A stretch of 35,554 nucleotides of DNA from Microvirga arabica. Lineage in GTDB: Bacteria; Pseudomonadota; Alphaproteobacteria; Rhizobiales; Beijerinckiaceae. How positions within the stretch are numbered: the stretch's first letter is position 1; each line of letters opens with the position of its first letter. The notes under the pieces were generated by a model that did no database searches, was not told the origin of the DNA, and worked only from the letters and a program-made list of their open reading frames with translations. This document shows positions 1 through 8,943 of the stretch, piece after piece. The DNA is taken from the NCBI RefSeq assembly GCF_016811235.1, contig NZ_JAFBID010000068.1, positions 1 through 35,554 of the forward strand. The letters are read 5' to 3'. The translations under genes and the position numbers were made by a program.

Positions 1-1
1 A

Positions 2-328
2 GCTGAGAAAATTCGCGCCGTACTTCTCCCTGCTGCAGCCTACTACTTCCTGAAGGTCAGGGATCCCAAAGGTCGTCAGGTCGATCCGGTCGCCCGCTTC
101 CATCTCGGCAACGGGGCGCGGCTCGAGCGCTTGAACTTCCTTGGCGACGTTTCGGCGAAAGGCCTGAAGCAGGCCCATGGACTGATGGTGAACTACCTCT
201 ACGCTCTCGATGAGATCGAGAAGAACCATGAGGCCTTCGCTGAGAAGGGCGTGGTGGCTGCCTCGCCTGGAGTCCGCAAAGCTCTGTCAACCGATCTACC
301 CTCCCGCGATCTTGTGTCCACCCCATGA
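2..328 (+). CDS. matA: Malonyl-CoA decarboxylase, C-terminal part (5' end outside window)
   Basis: This is the last 108 codons of a gene that begins before the window; the frame is open from base 2 to a TGA at 326-328. Malonyl-CoA decarboxylase turns malonyl-CoA into acetyl-CoA and CO2. The block ARFHLGNGARLERLN followed by GLMVNYLYALDEIE is characteristic of the C-terminal (GNAT-fold) catalytic domain. The His codon at 101-103 matches the catalytic His of the family (FHLxNGA), as I recall it from the human enzyme. The stop overlaps a possible ATG of the next gene (ATGA at 325-328), and the next gene encodes malonyl-CoA synthetase, so the pair matches the Rhizobium matA-matB order. Only the C-terminal domain is visible. 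Confidence 0.9.
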   Translation, partial: AEKIRAVLLPAAAYYFLKVRDPKGRQVDPVARFHLGNGARLERLNFLGDVSAKGLKQAHGLMVNYLYALDEIEKNHEAFAEKGVVAASPGVRKALSTDLPSRDLVSTP

Positions 329-390
329 CCGCAACGATCCTAAATTCCTTGACCGGGTCGATCATCGACCCTCGCTTTGGAGCCCATGCC

Positions 391-1917
391 ATGAACGCGA
401 ACCTGTTCGACCGGCTCGAACGCTCGATCACCGATCCAGCGAAGACAGCCATCACGACACCGGACAGTGAGACGATCAGCTATGCCGACCTGATCGCTCT
501 ATCCGGCCGGTTGGCCAACGTCCTCGTCACCCGCGGGGTCAAGCCAGGCGACCGGGTTGCCGTTCAGGTCGAAAAATCGGTCCCGGCTCTCGTGCTGTAT
601 CTTGCCACCGTCCGGGCGGGAGCGGTCTATCTGCCCCTGAATACAGCTTACACGCTGGCGGAGCTGGAGTACTTCATCAGCGATGCGGAGCCGTCGCTTG
701 TCGTCTGCAATCCTTCCAAACGCGAAGGGATCAAGCAACTGGCTGCGAAGGTGGAAGCGTCAGTTGAAACCCTTGATGCCGCAGGGCAGGGCTCGCTCAC
801 GGATGCTGCCGCCGATAGCGCTGACGTGTTCAGGACCGTGCAGCGGGCCGGTGATGATCTGGCGGCGATTCTTTACACCTCGGGGACGACCGGCCGCTCC
901 AAGGGTGCCATGCTGACCCATGACAATCTCGTCTCCAATGCCCTGACTCTGATTGATGCTTGGCGCTTCACGGCAGACGATGTGCTGATCCACGCCCTGC
1001 CGATCTACCACACCCATGGGCTCTTCGTCGCCAGCAACGTCATCCTGCTCTCCGGCGCGTCAATGATCTTCCTGCCGAAGTTCGATGCCGACGAGGTTCT
1101 CGGGCTCATGCCTCGTGCCACGGCGTTGATGGGAGTGCCGACCTTCTACGTTCGGCTGCTGCAGCATCCAGGCCTCACCAAGGAGATGACCTCCGGCATG
1201 CGCCTGTTCGTGTCAGGCTCGGCGCCTCTGCTGGCCGAGACCCACCGGGAGTGGAGCACCCGCACCGGCCATGACATCTTGGAGCGCTATGGCATGACCG
1301 AGACGAACATGAACACCTCCAATCCCTATGACGGTGACAGGGTACCAGGTGCCGTCGGCCTGCCGCTGCCGGGCGTGTCGGTGCGCATCACCAACCCGGA
1401 GACCGGTGAAGAACTGGGAGCGAACGAGATCGGCATGATCGAGGTGAAGGGCCCGAACGTGTTCAAGGGCTACTGGCGCATGCCGGAGAAGACCGCCTCC
1501 GAGTTCCGCCCCGACGGCTTCTTCATCACGGGCGATCTCGGCAAGATTGATGAGCGTGGTTACGTGCACATCCTCGGCCGCGGCAAGGACCTGGTGATCA
1601 CCGGCGGCTTCAACGTCTACCCGAAGGAGATCGAGGACGAGATCGATGCCATTCCAGGGGTGCTCGAGAGCGCAGTCATTGGGGTGCCGCACAAGGACTT
1701 CGGCGAGGGGGTGACGGCTGTCGTCGTGCGCTCGAAGGAGGCAGAGGTCGACGAGAAGGCAATCTTGGCGGCACTTGAGGGGCGCCTGGCGAAGTTCAAG
1801 CTGCCGAAACGCGTTGTCTTCGTCGACGAGCTGCCGCGCAACACCATGGGCAAGGTGCAGAAAAACGTACTGCGTGAGCGGTTCTCTGACCTTTATACGC
1901 TGGCAAGCGTGTCGTGA
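391..1917 (+). CDS. matB: Malonyl-CoA synthetase (malonate-CoA ligase)
   Basis: A 508-residue acyl-adenylate-forming enzyme, the usual MatB length, predicted to make malonyl-CoA from malonate, CoA and ATP in the cytoplasm. Visible motifs are the phosphate-binding loop YTSGTTGRSKG near residue 162, the MatB-type block ALPIYHTHGLF near 201, ERYGMTET near 298, the ITGDLGKID hinge region near 378, and the C-terminal PRNTMGKVQK whose Lys (about 488) should be the adenylation Lys. I chose ATG 391 because GGAG at 379-382 lies 8 bases upstream and the homologous start is MNANLFDRL. An in-frame ATG at 325 overlaps the decarboxylase stop and would add 22 residues of low similarity. With the preceding gene it would send malonate to acetyl-CoA. 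A close paralogue lies at 25449-26972. Confidence 0.93.
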   Translation: MNANLFDRLERSITDPAKTAITTPDSETISYADLIALSGRLANVLVTRGVKPGDRVAVQVEKSVPALVLYLATVRAGAVYLPLNTAYTLAELEYFISDAEPSLVVCNPSKREGIKQLAAKVEASVETLDAAGQGSLTDAAADSADVFRTVQRAGDDLAAILYTSGTTGRSKGAMLTHDNLVSNALTLIDAWRFTADDVLIHALPIYHTHGLFVASNVILLSGASMIFLPKFDADEVLGLMPRATALMGVPTFYVRLLQHPGLTKEMTSGMRLFVSGSAPLLAETHREWSTRTGHDILERYGMTETNMNTSNPYDGDRVPGAVGLPLPGVSVRITNPETGEELGANEIGMIEVKGPNVFKGYWRMPEKTASEFRPDGFFITGDLGKIDERGYVHILGRGKDLVITGGFNVYPKEIEDEIDAIPGVLESAVIGVPHKDFGEGVTAVVVRSKEAEVDEKAILAALEGRLAKFKLPKRVVFVDELPRNTMGKVQKNVLRERFSDLYTLASVS

Positions 1918-1940
1918 CGTCCAGTCGCTGAGGTGACGCT

Positions 1941-2567
1941 GTGAAGCTTTATACCTACTTCCGTTCATCGGCGGCCTATCGGGTTCGGATCGCGCTTGCG
2001 CTGAAGGGACTGGCCTACGAGTCTCTGCCGGTCAATCTCATCAAGGGCGGGCAGGACGAGGCTGAATTCAGAGCCATCAACCCACAGGGCCGGGTTCCGG
2101 CCCTCGACGTGGATGGTAACGTTCTCACCCAGTCACCTGCGATCCTGGAGTATCTTGAGGAGTGCTATCCCGATCCGCCGCTCCTCCCGGCAGAACCCTT
2201 GGCCAGAGCCAGGGTAAGAGCCGCATGTGCGGTCATTGCCTGTGATATCCATCCGCTCAACAACATCGGAGCTCTGCGCTACCTGAAGCGTCGGATGGGA
2301 CAAGATCAGGCTTCCATTGATGCCTGGTGCACTACTTGGATTAGAATAGGCTTCAGTGCTCTTGAGGATCTCCTGCAACCCGGTCCTTTCGCCTTCGGTT
2401 CGCATCCAACTCTGGCAGACGTGTATCTCGTACCGCAGGTCTATAATGCACGGCGCCTCAACCTCTCTCTGGATGAATATCCGAATATTGCCGCAGTCGA
2501 CGCAACCTGTTCTACGCTGTCGACGTTCGTTGCAGCACGGCCAGACAACCAAATTGATGCGGTCTAA
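1941..2567 (+). CDS. maiA: Maleylacetoacetate isomerase / zeta-class glutathione S-transferase
   Basis: A 208-residue protein with an N-terminal thioredoxin-like domain and a C-terminal helical GST domain. The start MKLYTYFRSSAAYRVRIAL carries the zeta-class Ser-Ser active-site motif (residues 9-10) and the YRVRIAL helix; NPQGRVPAL near residue 47 and TQSPAILEYLEE near 63 are the cis-Pro and glutathione gamma-Glu binding segments. The family isomerises maleylacetoacetate, or maleylpyruvate, with glutathione as cofactor. It starts 23 bases after matB on the same strand and is probably co-transcribed, but no other gene for tyrosine, homogentisate or gentisate breakdown is in the window, so its substrate here is uncertain. 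The 3' third and the DNA after it are visibly less GC-rich than matB. A specialised GST with another substrate is possible. Confidence 0.82.
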   Translation: MKLYTYFRSSAAYRVRIALALKGLAYESLPVNLIKGGQDEAEFRAINPQGRVPALDVDGNVLTQSPAILEYLEECYPDPPLLPAEPLARARVRAACAVIACDIHPLNNIGALRYLKRRMGQDQASIDAWCTTWIRIGFSALEDLLQPGPFAFGSHPTLADVYLVPQVYNARRLNLSLDEYPNIAAVDATCSTLSTFVAARPDNQIDAV

Positions 2568-3244
2568 GACAGCAAACGCCAGTCCTGTAGGGCAGCTAAT
2601 CCGTCGCGAGCCACATGTGTAGATTGGGTTCAAACGGCATCGTCAGCTTAACCAAGTAAAGACTGCTTTGTAGCGAGTTCAGCTATCCCCTGCCGGTCTA
2701 AGCTATTGAAAATGCGTGGTTGGCGCCAGACCTAAATATCAGAAAGGGCAAGTAAAAGCGTTAAGTTGGCGAAACCCTTCCGTGACACCTACATCGCCTC
2801 TCTGGAGCAGCGGTCCGGCAAAGCTGGAAAAACGTTCATCGGAGATACCTCCGGTCTAACCAGACCAGAGCCGGCTGAATGAAAATTACTCCGAACATTG
2901 GGTCGAAGCTAGCGGAGGGCTCTATCACATGAATGGTTTCTCCTTACCTATAATGCCCTCGTGTGAATGCTGGATGGGGCGCTTTCGATGACAATTAGGC
3001 CGGAGGGCGCATGAGCCAAATGGAATTTACTTGCATGATGTGATAACGCCTGCGACAGGCTGCCTCAAAGCTGTTGGCCGACGCCGATCTGCGCCGCCAG
3101 TATCCGCTCCGGCGGACGTCGGCTTTCCCTGTGGGAGGAACCTTCCAGGAGAACTTATAGCTGCTCCAGGCTGACTTGCGAGCTGTCCGGCACCAATTCA
3201 AATGGTGCTATGTAGCAGGGCTCCACTTCAAGATGAAGAGCGCG
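2568..3244. other. Intergenic stretch of 677 bases, no recognisable gene
   Basis: No convincing gene in either direction. The composition is lower in GC than the flanks and every frame is broken. A short open stretch at 2766-2882 (TTG start, reading LAKPFRDTYIASLEQRSG, 38 codons) has a protein-like look but no recognisable family. A second interrupted plus-strand reading runs at about 3062-3240, with a TAG at about 3157. Both may be remnants of decayed genes. A weak hairpin, CTTCA-aga-TGAAG at 3226-3238, lies just past the stop of the minus-strand GntR gene. No tRNA-like or IS-end structure was seen. Confidence 0.5.
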
Positions 3245-3919
3245 TCAGGTGCTCTCTCCATACGCGGCTAAAATTACTTGCTTCTTGCCGCGGATGTGCT
3301 CGCGCATCAACTTCGCAAGATTTTCGGCATCGCGAGATTTGAGAAGTTTTACCATCGCCTCATGCTCGTTAACTGCCCTATGCCATTGCTCAGGTGTCTT
3401 ATGCGCCGAGTAGCGCGTGCGTTGAATACGCCCAGATAAGCCCTCGTAAATTCCCTGCAGCGTCGCATTGCGGCTCGCAGCCATGATTGCTTCGTGGATC
3501 TCACGATTAAGCGTGAAATAGGTGGAGTGGTCCCCCTGTTTCCAAGCCGTTATCATCCGGTGATGGAGTGCCTCGATCGACGCAATCTCTTCATCCGTAA
3601 TCCGCCGACAAGCGAGGTCGGCAGCCGTCGCTTCAAGCCCAGCTACCACTTCGATCATTTCGTCGATCTCATGATTTGTGATGCTGGCGACCCGTGCACC
3701 GCGATTGGGAAGTAGCTCCAGCAGACCTTCAGTCGCAAGGATCTTAATTGCCTCGCGCAGTGGAGTTCGGGATATTCCAAAGCGTTCGGCAAGCTCCAGC
3801 TCATTGACGCGCGACTTCGGTTCGAGCTCGCCGGAGTGGATCAATTTCCGCAGACGCTCTGCCACTTCGTCATGAAGATAACGCCGGCTGATACTGGTAG
3901 TCGTTTCCAAGCGGTTCAT
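3245..3919 (-). CDS. GntR-family regulator with FCD domain
   Basis: A 224-residue transcription factor of the FadR/VanR branch. The N-terminal winged helix-turn-helix (about residues 15-80) contains LHDEVAERLRKLI, the recognition-helix segment FGISRTPLREAIKIL and the wing LLPNRGARVA. The C-terminal all-helical FCD ligand domain carries GLEATAADLACRR, HEAI and NEHEAM, where Asp/His residues usually bind a metal that contacts a carboxylate ligand. It lies 37 bases downstream of the FAD/Fe-S dehydrogenase on the same strand and is probably in that operon, so it is the natural candidate regulator of the divergent uptake and catabolism genes at 7029-13673. An 11-base motif shared with that promoter overlaps its start codon. 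It is homologous to the regulator at 28068-28754. The effector is unknown; a small organic acid is likely. Confidence 0.9.
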   Translation of the reverse strand: MNRLETTTSISRRYLHDEVAERLRKLIHSGELEPKSRVNELELAERFGISRTPLREAIKILATEGLLELLPNRGARVASITNHEIDEMIEVVAGLEATAADLACRRITDEEIASIEALHHRMITAWKQGDHSTYFTLNREIHEAIMAASRNATLQGIYEGLSGRIQRTRYSAHKTPEQWHRAVNEHEAMVKLLKSRDAENLAKLMREHIRGKKQVILAAYGEST

Positions 3920-3925
3920 TATACA
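3915..3925. promoter_or_regulatory. Possible GntR operator copy at the regulator start
   Basis: TTCATTATACA here differs by one base from TTCATAATACA at 6954-6964 in the divergent promoter upstream of the dehydrogenase gene. It overlaps the ATG of the GntR gene, so it could serve autoregulation, but a chance match in an AT-rich start region cannot be excluded. Confidence 0.25.
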
Positions 3926-3956
3926 GCCATATCTACAAAGGTCTTGGGCATCGTGT

Positions 3957-6902
3957 TCATGTCAGGGGCTTGCAGCCGGGGGTGAGAGCCTTGTCGAGCA
4001 CGCGGGCGACATGAATTGCCTCGCGTTGGGCACCATCGTGTATCTGGTGGCGGCAACTCGTTCCGTCTGCGACCACAATATCTTCAGGCCCGGCCTTGCG
4101 CACCGTCGGCAACAGCGACAGCTCTGCCATAGCGTAGGAGACATCGATCGTCTGTGCGCCATAACCGAACGCACCTGACATTCCACAGCAACTCGACTCG
4201 ATGACCTGCACGTTGAGGCCGGGCACCCTTCGCAAGACACTCTCAACTGCCCCCATTAATCCGAATGCCTTCTGGTGACAATGGCCGTGCAAGTGAGCCG
4301 TCCGTCCGCCCTGGTCTGTGAGTGGCAGTGAAATCCTGCCAGCTTCCAGATCGGTGGCCAGCACCTCCTCCAAGAGGAAGGCAGCTTCTGCTAACGGCTC
4401 TACTTCCTTCTTCGGCAGCAGCGCCCCAAACTCATCTCGGAAGGTTAAGAGGCAAGATGGTTCAAGACCGATCACCCGAGCGCCCCGGTCTACAAAGGGC
4501 TTCAGCGCATCAAGGGTGCGCTGCGCCTCTCGGCGGGCTTGGTCAACAAGTCCGGCGGACAAATAGGTCCGACCGCAGCACAAGGGACGCTTTCCGCCGC
4601 TGGCCTGGACCCGGTGCAGACGGTAACCGGCCGCTGTCAGGACGCGCTCTGCGGCCTCCAGGTTCTCGGGCTCGAAATAGCGGTTGAAAGTATCGCCGAA
4701 CAGCACGATGTCGCGACCGTCGCCAACAACGTCTTCCACGCCCGCCACTTCGCCGATCTGCCGCCACGGGCGTCCCCATTGCGGCAACGAGCGGCGTGCG
4801 CTGAACCCGAGCCAGCGTTCCGTTGCTTTTGCCAGGAAGGGGAGGGTGTCGCGCAGGTTCAGGAGCGGTGCAATCAGGCTCGCGAGAGGTGCGTAGCGTG
4901 GCAGATGGGCAATCAGCCGCTCCTTGAGGGGCAGGCCGTGGCGTGCATGGTAGTGATGGAGAAACTCGATCTTCATCTTCGCCATATCGACGCCAGTCGG
5001 ACACTCGCGCTTGCAGCCTTTGCAGGAGACGCACAGATCAAGCGTCTCCTTCATCTCGGGGGAGGTGAAGGCATTCGGGCCAAGCTGCCCGGTGATTGCC
5101 AGGCGTAGCGAGTTGGCGCGGCCGCGGGTAACATGCTGCTCCTGGCGGGTGGCGCGATAGGACGGACACATGGTTCCGCCCAGTGTCTTCCGGCACGTGC
5201 CGTTGTTGTTGCACATCTCGACAGCTTGGCCAAAGCCGCCCCAGTCAGACCAGTCCAGAGCCGTCCTGCGGGGCTCCACGCTGTCGTAGGCCGGCGGAAA
5301 ACGCATCAGGCTTCGATCATTCATCCGATAGGGACGGACGATCTTGCCGGGGTTGAGCTGGTTCTCAGGATCGAACCCATCCTTCACGGCCTCGAAGGCG
5401 CGCACCAGGCGGGTGCCGAACATGCGCTCGTGAAATTCGGAACGCGAGATGCCGTCGCCGTGCTCTCCGGAGTGGGAGCCTTTGAACCGCCGCACGAGAT
5501 CACAGGCATCCTCCGCAATGGCACGCATCGCACCGACATCAGTGTCACTCTTCATGTTCAGGATTGGTCGAACATGAAGGCAGCCCACAGAAGCATGAGC
5601 ATACCAGGTACCGCGTGTGCCATGGCGCTCAAACAGCTCTGTAATGGCATCAGTGTAGTCGGCAAGATGCTCCAGGGGGACTGCGCAATCCTCAATGAAG
5701 GAGACAGGCTTGGCATCTCCTTTCATGGACATCATGATGTTGAGGCAGGCTTCGCGAACCTCCCAGACCTGGCGCTGACGCGGCGGCTCGACAACCTCGA
5801 CGACGGCATCCGGGAAGCCGAGATCGGCCATGCATTGGTCCAGGCGCTTCAAATCCGCCTTGAGTTCGTCCAGCCTGTCGCCTGCAAACTCAACAAGAAG
5901 CAAACAATTCGGCTCGCCTTTGGTAATGTCGGCAAGCGTTCTACGGAAGAGGGGGATGTCAGCCCCAAGCACCAGGATGTTGTTGTCGACGAGTTCGACC
6001 GCAGTCGGCCCGAGCGCCACCAAGTGACGCGTGGTCTCCATGGCCGCACGGAATGAAGGGAAATGGCAGACACCCATGACGCGGTGAACCGGGATGGTTG
6101 AGAGCCTCAGGGTGACGCCCGTGGTCACCGCGAGCGTGCCCTCTGAACCAACCAGGAGATGCGCGAGATTCGGCTGCTCGAGAAGAAGCGCATCAAGATT
6201 GTACCCGCCAACCCGGCGCTGCACCTTCGGGAACATGCGCTCGATCTCGGTGCGCTCGCGGTGAGCCAGCGCAATCATTTCGGCCGAAAGCCGTGCCGCA
6301 CGCTCTGAGCCTGCTGTCTCAGCCCCATCGAAGCGGAATGCTTCGCCATCCGAAAAGAGGCCCGTTGTAGAAACGACATTATCCACCATCTTCCCGTAGC
6401 GCAGGGAGCGCGCGCCGCAGGAGTTGTTGCCCGTCATTCCACCAATCGTGCAGCGGCTTGCCGTCGACGGCTCAACGGGGAAAAACAGCCCATCCGCCTT
6501 GAGCTTGGCGTTGAGGTGTTCCAGCACAATGCCGGGCTCGACGGTGACTGTCCGCGCCTTTGGATCGTATGACGTGATCGCGTTGAAGTGCCGGCTGCAA
6601 TCGACGATCAGCCCAGCCCCGATAGGCTGTCCATTTTGCGAGGTTCCCCCACCGCGCGCGATGACCGAAACCCCATGCTCGCGGGCAATTTTCAGGCTGG
6701 CCTCAATGTCTGCGGCGCTCTTCGGAAAGACGACGCCGACGGGCATGATTTGATACAATGATGCATCTGTCGCATATCGGCCGCGTGTGAAGGCGTCGAA
6801 GCGAACCTCACCCTCCAGAGCATTGGAGAGCCGCCGTTCCAAACCGAGGTCGCGCCTTTGAGGATGCTGTGGGGCGGCGGGGGAAGAGAACGTGCCATGC
6901 AT
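3957..6902 (-). CDS. FAD-linked / Fe-S 2-hydroxyacid dehydrogenase (YdiJ-like fusion)
   Basis: A 981-residue fusion of a GlcD/D-LDH-type flavin domain with a GlcF-type iron-sulfur domain, the architecture of E. coli YdiJ. FAD-binding segments are RGGGTSQNGQPIG and IGGMTGNNSCGARS; HSGEHGDGISR is typical of the FAD-oxidase C-terminal domain. The second half has CNNNGTCRKTLGGTMCPS and CVSCKGCKRECPTGVD, the Cys pattern for 4Fe-4S clusters, then two CCG-type blocks (PLCCGRTYLSAG and SSCCGMSGAFGYG). Such enzymes oxidise D-2-hydroxyacids to 2-oxoacids and pass electrons to the respiratory chain. Start 6902 (MHGTFSSP) is preferred; an in-frame ATG at 6965 would add 21 basic residues and overlap the putative operator. 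It is divergent from an aminotransferase gene and lies upstream of its likely regulator. The substrate (glycolate, 2-hydroxyglutarate, lactate or other) is open. Confidence 0.9.
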   Translation of the reverse strand: MHGTFSSPAAPQHPQRRDLGLERRLSNALEGEVRFDAFTRGRYATDASLYQIMPVGVVFPKSAADIEASLKIAREHGVSVIARGGGTSQNGQPIGAGLIVDCSRHFNAITSYDPKARTVTVEPGIVLEHLNAKLKADGLFFPVEPSTASRCTIGGMTGNNSCGARSLRYGKMVDNVVSTTGLFSDGEAFRFDGAETAGSERAARLSAEMIALAHRERTEIERMFPKVQRRVGGYNLDALLLEQPNLAHLLVGSEGTLAVTTGVTLRLSTIPVHRVMGVCHFPSFRAAMETTRHLVALGPTAVELVDNNILVLGADIPLFRRTLADITKGEPNCLLLVEFAGDRLDELKADLKRLDQCMADLGFPDAVVEVVEPPRQRQVWEVREACLNIMMSMKGDAKPVSFIEDCAVPLEHLADYTDAITELFERHGTRGTWYAHASVGCLHVRPILNMKSDTDVGAMRAIAEDACDLVRRFKGSHSGEHGDGISRSEFHERMFGTRLVRAFEAVKDGFDPENQLNPGKIVRPYRMNDRSLMRFPPAYDSVEPRRTALDWSDWGGFGQAVEMCNNNGTCRKTLGGTMCPSYRATRQEQHVTRGRANSLRLAITGQLGPNAFTSPEMKETLDLCVSCKGCKRECPTGVDMAKMKIEFLHHYHARHGLPLKERLIAHLPRYAPLASLIAPLLNLRDTLPFLAKATERWLGFSARRSLPQWGRPWRQIGEVAGVEDVVGDGRDIVLFGDTFNRYFEPENLEAAERVLTAAGYRLHRVQASGGKRPLCCGRTYLSAGLVDQARREAQRTLDALKPFVDRGARVIGLEPSCLLTFRDEFGALLPKKEVEPLAEAAFLLEEVLATDLEAGRISLPLTDQGGRTAHLHGHCHQKAFGLMGAVESVLRRVPGLNVQVIESSCCGMSGAFGYGAQTIDVSYAMAELSLLPTVRKAGPEDIVVADGTSCRHQIHDGAQREAIHVARVLDKALTPGCKPLT

Positions 6903-6950
6903 GGGAAAGGTCCTAAATGTGCCGCTCTTACGCCGGCTCTTGCGCACTTG

Positions 6951-6970
6951 GAATTCATAATACAAAATTC
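6951..6970. promoter_or_regulatory. Candidate operator in the divergent promoter
   Basis: GAATTCATAATACAAAATTC lies between the divergent dehydrogenase (minus) and aminotransferase (plus) genes. The ends GAATT and AATTC form an inverted repeat separated by 10 bases. The core GAATTCATAAT recurs at 9206-9216 upstream of the TctC gene, and a one-mismatch copy of TTCATAATACA overlaps the GntR start. This distribution suits a binding site of the GntR protein at 3245-3919. Binding is inferred. Confidence 0.45.
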
Positions 6971-7028
6971 AAAACTAGCAAATCGGCGGGTCTGACGTCA
7001 CTTCAAGGCCTGCGCAAGGGAGGATCAT

Positions 7029-8222
7029 GTGACACACCATACAGGCCGCCATTTCCTGCAGATTCCTGGGCCCACTAACACGCCCCTGCCGATCCTTGCT
7101 GCAATCGCGAAGCCGACGATCGATCATCGGGGTCCGGAGTTCGCCAAGCTTGGGCTGGAAGTTCTCACGGGCATTCGCACGATCTTCAAGACATCAGGGC
7201 CGGTAATCATCTATCCGGCCTCCGGAACCGGCGCCTGGGAGGCCGCCCTCGTCAATATACTCTCGCCCGGCGACAACGTCTTGATGTTCGAGACAGGATG
7301 GTTCTCAACCCTTTGGAGCAAGATGGCGAAGCGTCTTGGGATCGAGGCGGAGTTCATCAAGGGCGATTGGCGCTCTGGCGTAAATGCTGATGCGATCGAG
7401 GCTCGACTGGCAGAGGATAAGGCCCACACGATCAAAGCTGTCGCTGTCGTGCACAATGAGACATCGACAGGAGCGACCTCCAATATTGCCGCCGTGCGAC
7501 GAGCCATCGACAATGCAGGCCATCCGGCTTTGCTTCTCGTCGATACGATATCGTCTCTCGGGTCAATTGATTACCGGCACGAAGAGTGGGGTGTGGACGT
7601 TACGGTCGGAGGATCCCAGAAGGGGCTGATGCTTCCGCCGGGATTGTCCTTCAATGCGGTCTCGGATAAGGCCCTTGCCGCTGCAAAGAAAGCGAAACTC
7701 CCGCGCTCGTTCTGGGATTGGGAGGATATGCTGGCGATCAATGCAAAGGGCTTCTTCCCCTATACCCCGTCGACAAACCTCCTGCAGGGGCTCAGTGTTG
7801 CGATCCAGATGCTGCACGAGGAAGGTCTCGACAATGTCTTCGCCCGGCATGATCGCGCCGCTGAAGCAACCCGGCGTTGCGTGCGTCATTGGGGTCTTGA
7901 AATCCAGTGCCAAAACCCACTGGAGTACTCATCCTCACTGACCGCGGTGCGGCTTCCCGAGGGATATTCCGCCGATCGGTTGAGGGCAGAGATCCTGACG
8001 CGCTGCAATATGTCCCTCGGCAATGGTCTCGGTCCCCTTGCCGACCGGGTCTTCCGGATTGGTCATCTCGGCGATTTTCATGATCTCATGGTAACCGGCG
8101 TTCTCTCCGGGATTGAGATGGGCTTGCGCGTGTGCGGAATTCCTCACCGGTCCGGAGGTGTCGAAGTGGCCATGAACTACTTGAGCGGCAATGCCGGAGC
8201 CACGTCCCAAGCGGCCGAATAA
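7029..8222 (+). CDS. sgaA: Serine-glyoxylate aminotransferase-like class V aminotransferase
   Basis: A 397-residue PLP enzyme of aminotransferase class V. GSQKGLMLPPGL holds the Schiff-base Lys (Lys198) in the form typical of serine-glyoxylate and alanine-glyoxylate aminotransferases. IPGPTNTP at residues 12-19, YPASGTGAWEA near 62, HNETSTG near 142 and VDTISSLGS near 171 are further hallmarks. Family members transfer amino groups from serine, alanine or asparagine to glyoxylate. The start is GTG 7029: GGGAGG at 7018-7023 lies 5 bases upstream, and no ATG fits the conserved N-terminus. It is divergent from a 2-hydroxyacid dehydrogenase that could supply glyoxylate or another 2-oxoacid, and precedes a GlcG-like gene, so a role in the same pathway is likely. 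The amino donor is not determined. Confidence 0.88.
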   Translation: MTHHTGRHFLQIPGPTNTPLPILAAIAKPTIDHRGPEFAKLGLEVLTGIRTIFKTSGPVIIYPASGTGAWEAALVNILSPGDNVLMFETGWFSTLWSKMAKRLGIEAEFIKGDWRSGVNADAIEARLAEDKAHTIKAVAVVHNETSTGATSNIAAVRRAIDNAGHPALLLVDTISSLGSIDYRHEEWGVDVTVGGSQKGLMLPPGLSFNAVSDKALAAAKKAKLPRSFWDWEDMLAINAKGFFPYTPSTNLLQGLSVAIQMLHEEGLDNVFARHDRAAEATRRCVRHWGLEIQCQNPLEYSSSLTAVRLPEGYSADRLRAEILTRCNMSLGNGLGPLADRVFRIGHLGDFHDLMVTGVLSGIEMGLRVCGIPHRSGGVEVAMNYLSGNAGATSQAAE

Positions 8223-8326
8223 CACTCCGGCCGGGCTGGGAGAGCCTGTGCCAGTTTGGCCTGTGGCCCAGCCCACTCTCCTTACAAGGATATCCTTACT
8301 GGAAACGACCACTGTCGGAGGAGTTC

Positions 8327-8752
8327 ATGCTCACGCTAAAGGCAGCCCAAGAGATCATCCACGCAGCCCTCGAGGAGGCTGCCCGACGTAGGCTCAAACC
8401 ACTTGCTGTTGTCGTTCTGGACAGCAGAGGCAGTGTCAAGGCATCGGCTGCTCAGGACAGGACGTCCTTGCTGAGGGACAAGGTGGCGCACGGGAAAGCA
8501 TTCGGGGCCTTAGGTCTTGGTCTTGGGTCGCGAGCAATTTTCAGGCGTGCTCAAGAGCAGCCTTATTTTGTTTCTGCCGTGAACGCGATCGCCGGGGGGG
8601 CCCTTGTCCCCGTTCCCGGCGGCGTTCTCATCAACGGACCCTCAGGGGAAACCATCGGCGCAGTTGGGATCTCCGGCGATACCTCCGACAATGACGAAGC
8701 GTGCGCTGTTTCCGCGATCAAGGCCGCATCGTTCGAGCCAGAGGTCGGGTAG
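8327..8752 (+). CDS. GlcG/HbpS-like protein (DUF336 family)
   Basis: A 141-residue member of the GlcG/HbpS (DUF336, 'haem-degrading') family. Typical features are the N-terminal helix LKAAQEIIHAALEEA, the strand PLAVVVLDSRGSVKAS, KVAHGKAFGALGLG, and the Gly-rich C-terminal block GGALVPVPGGVLINGPSG followed by IGAVGISGDTSDNDEACA. GlcG genes often sit beside glycolate oxidase genes, and other relatives accompany 2-hydroxyacid or diol enzymes, but the biochemical role is poorly defined; some homologues bind haem. The start at 8327 follows a strong GGAGGAG at 8317-8323. It lies 104 bases after the aminotransferase and is probably in the same transcription unit. Confidence 0.8.
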   Translation: MLTLKAAQEIIHAALEEAARRRLKPLAVVVLDSRGSVKASAAQDRTSLLRDKVAHGKAFGALGLGLGSRAIFRRAQEQPYFVSAVNAIAGGALVPVPGGVLINGPSGETIGAVGISGDTSDNDEACAVSAIKAASFEPEVG

Positions 8753-8943
8753 CAGAGAGAGGCAGTCTCTGCGGCTGTTTGACATGCCTCCAGCATGTAT
8801 TGGACGGGGCGGCAGCCGTGAGCCGTTCAAGCGATGCTGCCTAGGCAGGTGCTGACTTGCTTGGAGCGCTCCAGCTATTCGCTCTCGTGATGCAGCGGCC
8901 GCAACAGGTGGCATTCTGGCCCTGATGGTGCTCGTGGGTGTTC

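Noticed and set aside
1213..1968. 251-codon open frame antisense to matB
   Set aside because: High-GC genes leave long open antisense frames; the plus strand encodes an intact acyl-CoA synthetase.
2995..3201. 68-codon minus-strand frame in the gap after maiA
   Set aside because: Arg/Ser-rich, no ribosome-binding site and no recognisable family; probably non-coding.
4539..5108. Long open frames on the plus strand inside the FAD/Fe-S dehydrogenase gene
   Set aside because: They are antisense to a gene with clear domain motifs over its full length and have no protein-family signal.
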